From an uncultured Acetatifactor sp. (GTDB lineage Bacteria; Bacillota; Clostridia; Lachnospirales; Lachnospiraceae), in NCBI GenBank assembly GCA_910577665.1, contig CAJTOJ010000033.1, forward strand, positions 1 through 44,121: a DNA stretch of 44,121 nucleotides, read 5' to 3'. The notes under the pieces were generated by a model, which saw nothing but the letters and a program-made list of their open reading frames with translations, ran no database searches and had not been told where the DNA came from. Positions 43,285 to 44,121 of the stretch are shown here, piece by piece (within the stretch, counting starts at the first letter, position 1; each line of letters starts with the position of its first letter). The translations under genes were made by a program, and so were the position numbers.

Positions 43285-43569
43285 TCTTTTGCCGGCTATG
43301 CACAGAACAGGAGTTTTGAAGCAGCGACTGTGTTTGCGAATGCGGTGAAAAGAGTGCTTGTAAGAAAAGACGCTATCCAGCCGAGGATCACCTTTACACT
43401 TGATGAAGTTACAATCCTGCTCCGGCTTCCTGATCCTAAGAAACGGCTGGGCTTCCGTGACCAGATTCTTTTGAATTATCCAAGTTCTGGGATAGGGCGC
43501 AATTATGCACCACTTCAGAAAGTGGTGCATTGCGCCCTGCGGACAGCGGATGATTTCCGTAGATTTTAA
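43285..43569 (+). pseudogene. fragment of a tyrosine recombinase/integrase
   Basis: The stretch RKDAIQPRITFTLDEVTILL followed by RLPDPKKRLGFRDQILLNY (about 43364-43479) matches the start of the catalytic domain of phage-integrase-type recombinases (TLDEV..LL..PD...RLGxRDQILL.Y). No start codon with a ribosome binding site is present, and similarity stops abruptly at about 43480, before the Arg-His-Tyr catalytic residues. The remaining codons run through a palindrome. Hence a broken remnant. Family identity rests on pattern recognition only. Confidence 0.55.
43495..43537. repeat. large imperfect palindrome with 18-nt arms
   Basis: Right arm AAGTGGTGCATTGCGCCC (43520-43537) is the complement of the left arm GGGCGCAAT + GCACCACTT (43495-43515) apart from a 3-nt bulge; loop CAGA. 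It begins where integrase similarity ends. It could be a mobile-element end, a recombination site or a terminator; no T-run follows. Confidence 0.8.
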
Positions 43570-43644
43570 TCTGCTCCAAGCATCACAGGGAAGCTACAGC
43601 TTAATATAACCCGAAATAAATATCCCTGTAAAATTCAAATTTAG

Positions 43645-43896
43645 GGAGAAACCACGATTGCCAACCGGGAGGCCGGGCACATGGGGCACAACTATTTCAA
43701 GTCCCTTTTCGCCGTAGGGTTCCAGGGGATGCTTATCATGGTCTGCATGGCGGTCTACGCCGTACCGGTGCAGGGTATCGCGGCGGGCGGCGACCTGATG
43801 GGGGACATCTGGATCTGCGTGGGGTACACGGTGCTGCTGTGCTTCGTACTCTTCAAGACCGGGAGTCTCTCGAAATCCATATGGGGCGCTCACTAA
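43645..43896 (+). pseudogene. C-terminal fragment of a VirB6/TrbL-like conjugation protein
   Basis: The frame opens after TAG 43642 with no start signal until an in-frame ATG at 43681 lacking a ribosome binding site. The last 70 residues (HNYFKSLFAVGFQGMLIMVC, VGYTVLLCFVLFKTGSLSKS and a final AH) fit the C-terminus of the CD1112-type VirB6/TrbL proteins of Tn1549-like conjugative elements, with its two last membrane helices and intact stop. The N-terminal majority (about 200 residues) is gone. Its GC is higher than that of the flanks. A remnant of an integrative conjugative element. Confidence 0.7.
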
Positions 43897-43918
43897 AATA
43901 CTGTTGTAAAATATGCTG

Positions 43919-43947
43919 TTGAATTTTACATCAAATCGGGATATACT
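43919..43947 (+). promoter_or_regulatory. promoter of the antitoxin gene
   Basis: TTGAAT (43919-43924), 17-bp spacer, TATACT (43942-43947), 26 nt before the ATG. Confidence 0.6.
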
Positions 43948-43972
43948 AAAGGCAGGAAAGGAGAATGTGATT

Positions 43973-44121
43973 ATGCCGAATATCAAACCAATCTCTGATT
44001 TGAGGAATTACAGTGATGTGCTCCGTGATGTATCTGTGGGCGCACCGGTCTTTCTCACCAAAAACGGACGCGGGCGCTATGCAATCATTGACATGCAGGA
44101 CTATGAAAAAACACGGGCGAC
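43973..44121 (+). CDS. Phd/YefM-type antitoxin, 5' part (runs off window)
   Basis: Forty-nine codons are visible: MPNIKPISDLRNYSDVLRDV, then VGAPVFLTKNGRGRYAIIDM and QDYEKT. This is the N-terminal DNA-binding part of Phd/YefM antitoxins, which repress their own operon and neutralise a toxin usually encoded next. AAAGGAG lies 9 nt before ATG. The C-terminal toxin-binding part and the toxin lie beyond the window. Its position beside ICE remnants fits a module carried by mobile DNA. Confidence 0.85.
   Translation, partial: MPNIKPISDLRNYSDVLRDVSVGAPVFLTKNGRGRYAIIDMQDYEKTRA

Noticed and set aside
43681..43896. Intact 71-residue membrane protein gene
   Set aside because: No ribosome binding site; similarity to the VirB6/TrbL C-terminus extends upstream of the ATG, so it is a fragment.
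1..44121. tRNA or rRNA genes
   Set aside because: I scanned for TpsiC-arm-like GGTTCGA contexts and rRNA signatures and saw no cloverleaf; a tRNA search program should confirm.

Overview
The window looks like a chromosomal segment of a Lachnospiraceae-type member of the Clostridia. The reasons are a moderate GC content, strong AGGAGG-type ribosome binding sites, a VanRS-like two-component system, a Gram-positive Tad (type IVb pilus) locus with Flp1-type pilin, a T-box leader on an aspS-gatCAB operon, the DapL route to diaminopimelate, and a split purine terminus (separate PurO-type IMP cyclohydrolase and AICAR transformylase) behind a ZTP riboswitch. I cannot fix the genus from sequence alone. 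No rRNA, tRNA or CRISPR was seen.

Layout. 1-4561: VanR/VanS-like regulators followed by a two-gene ABC exporter. 4580-5010: a structured hairpin repeat and a promoter. 5014-16160: a Tad operon in the order CpaF/TadA ATPase, TadB, TadC, Flp1 pilin, two TadE-like pseudopilins, a CpaB-like SAF protein, a Cys-rich lipoprotein, a 1503-residue secreted protein with InlB-type and ALK-like glycine-rich domains, and an A24 prepilin peptidase. 16244-23504: ordinary genes (glycosyltransferase, hisC, DUF368/PopT, methyltransferase, Hsp33, nadE). 23560-24214: a small Cys-containing ORF carrying a 64-bp tandem duplication, facing an FMN-bind-like membrane protein. 24465-27534: dapF, dapL and a RelQ-type alarmone synthetase. 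27726-33444: T-box-controlled non-discriminating aspS plus gatC-gatA-gatB, the tRNA-dependent Asn/Gln route. 33470-35039: two divergent small membrane proteins. 35217-39043: guaB, a 133-bp MITE-like insertion at its stop codon, a ZTP riboswitch, purO and purH(AICARFT). 39196-40173: an APH-fold kinase. 40375-43240: a PadR regulator overlapping a gene for an 848-residue HAAS/DUF1700 protein with about 27 'DGDI' coils and a 114-bp tandem array. 43285-44121: a mobile-element graveyard (integrase fragment, large palindrome, VirB6/TrbL C-terminal fragment) and the start of a Phd-type antitoxin gene that runs off the window.

The parts most worth a second look are the PadR-HAAS-solenoid pair with its length-variable array, the Tad operon carrying the giant glycine-rich protein and Cys-rich lipoprotein, the MITE with a perfect 8-bp target duplication spanning the guaB stop codon, a dispersed repeat placed just upstream of both tadC and relQ, and the T-box whose specifier can be read as overlapping GAA and AAC codons.
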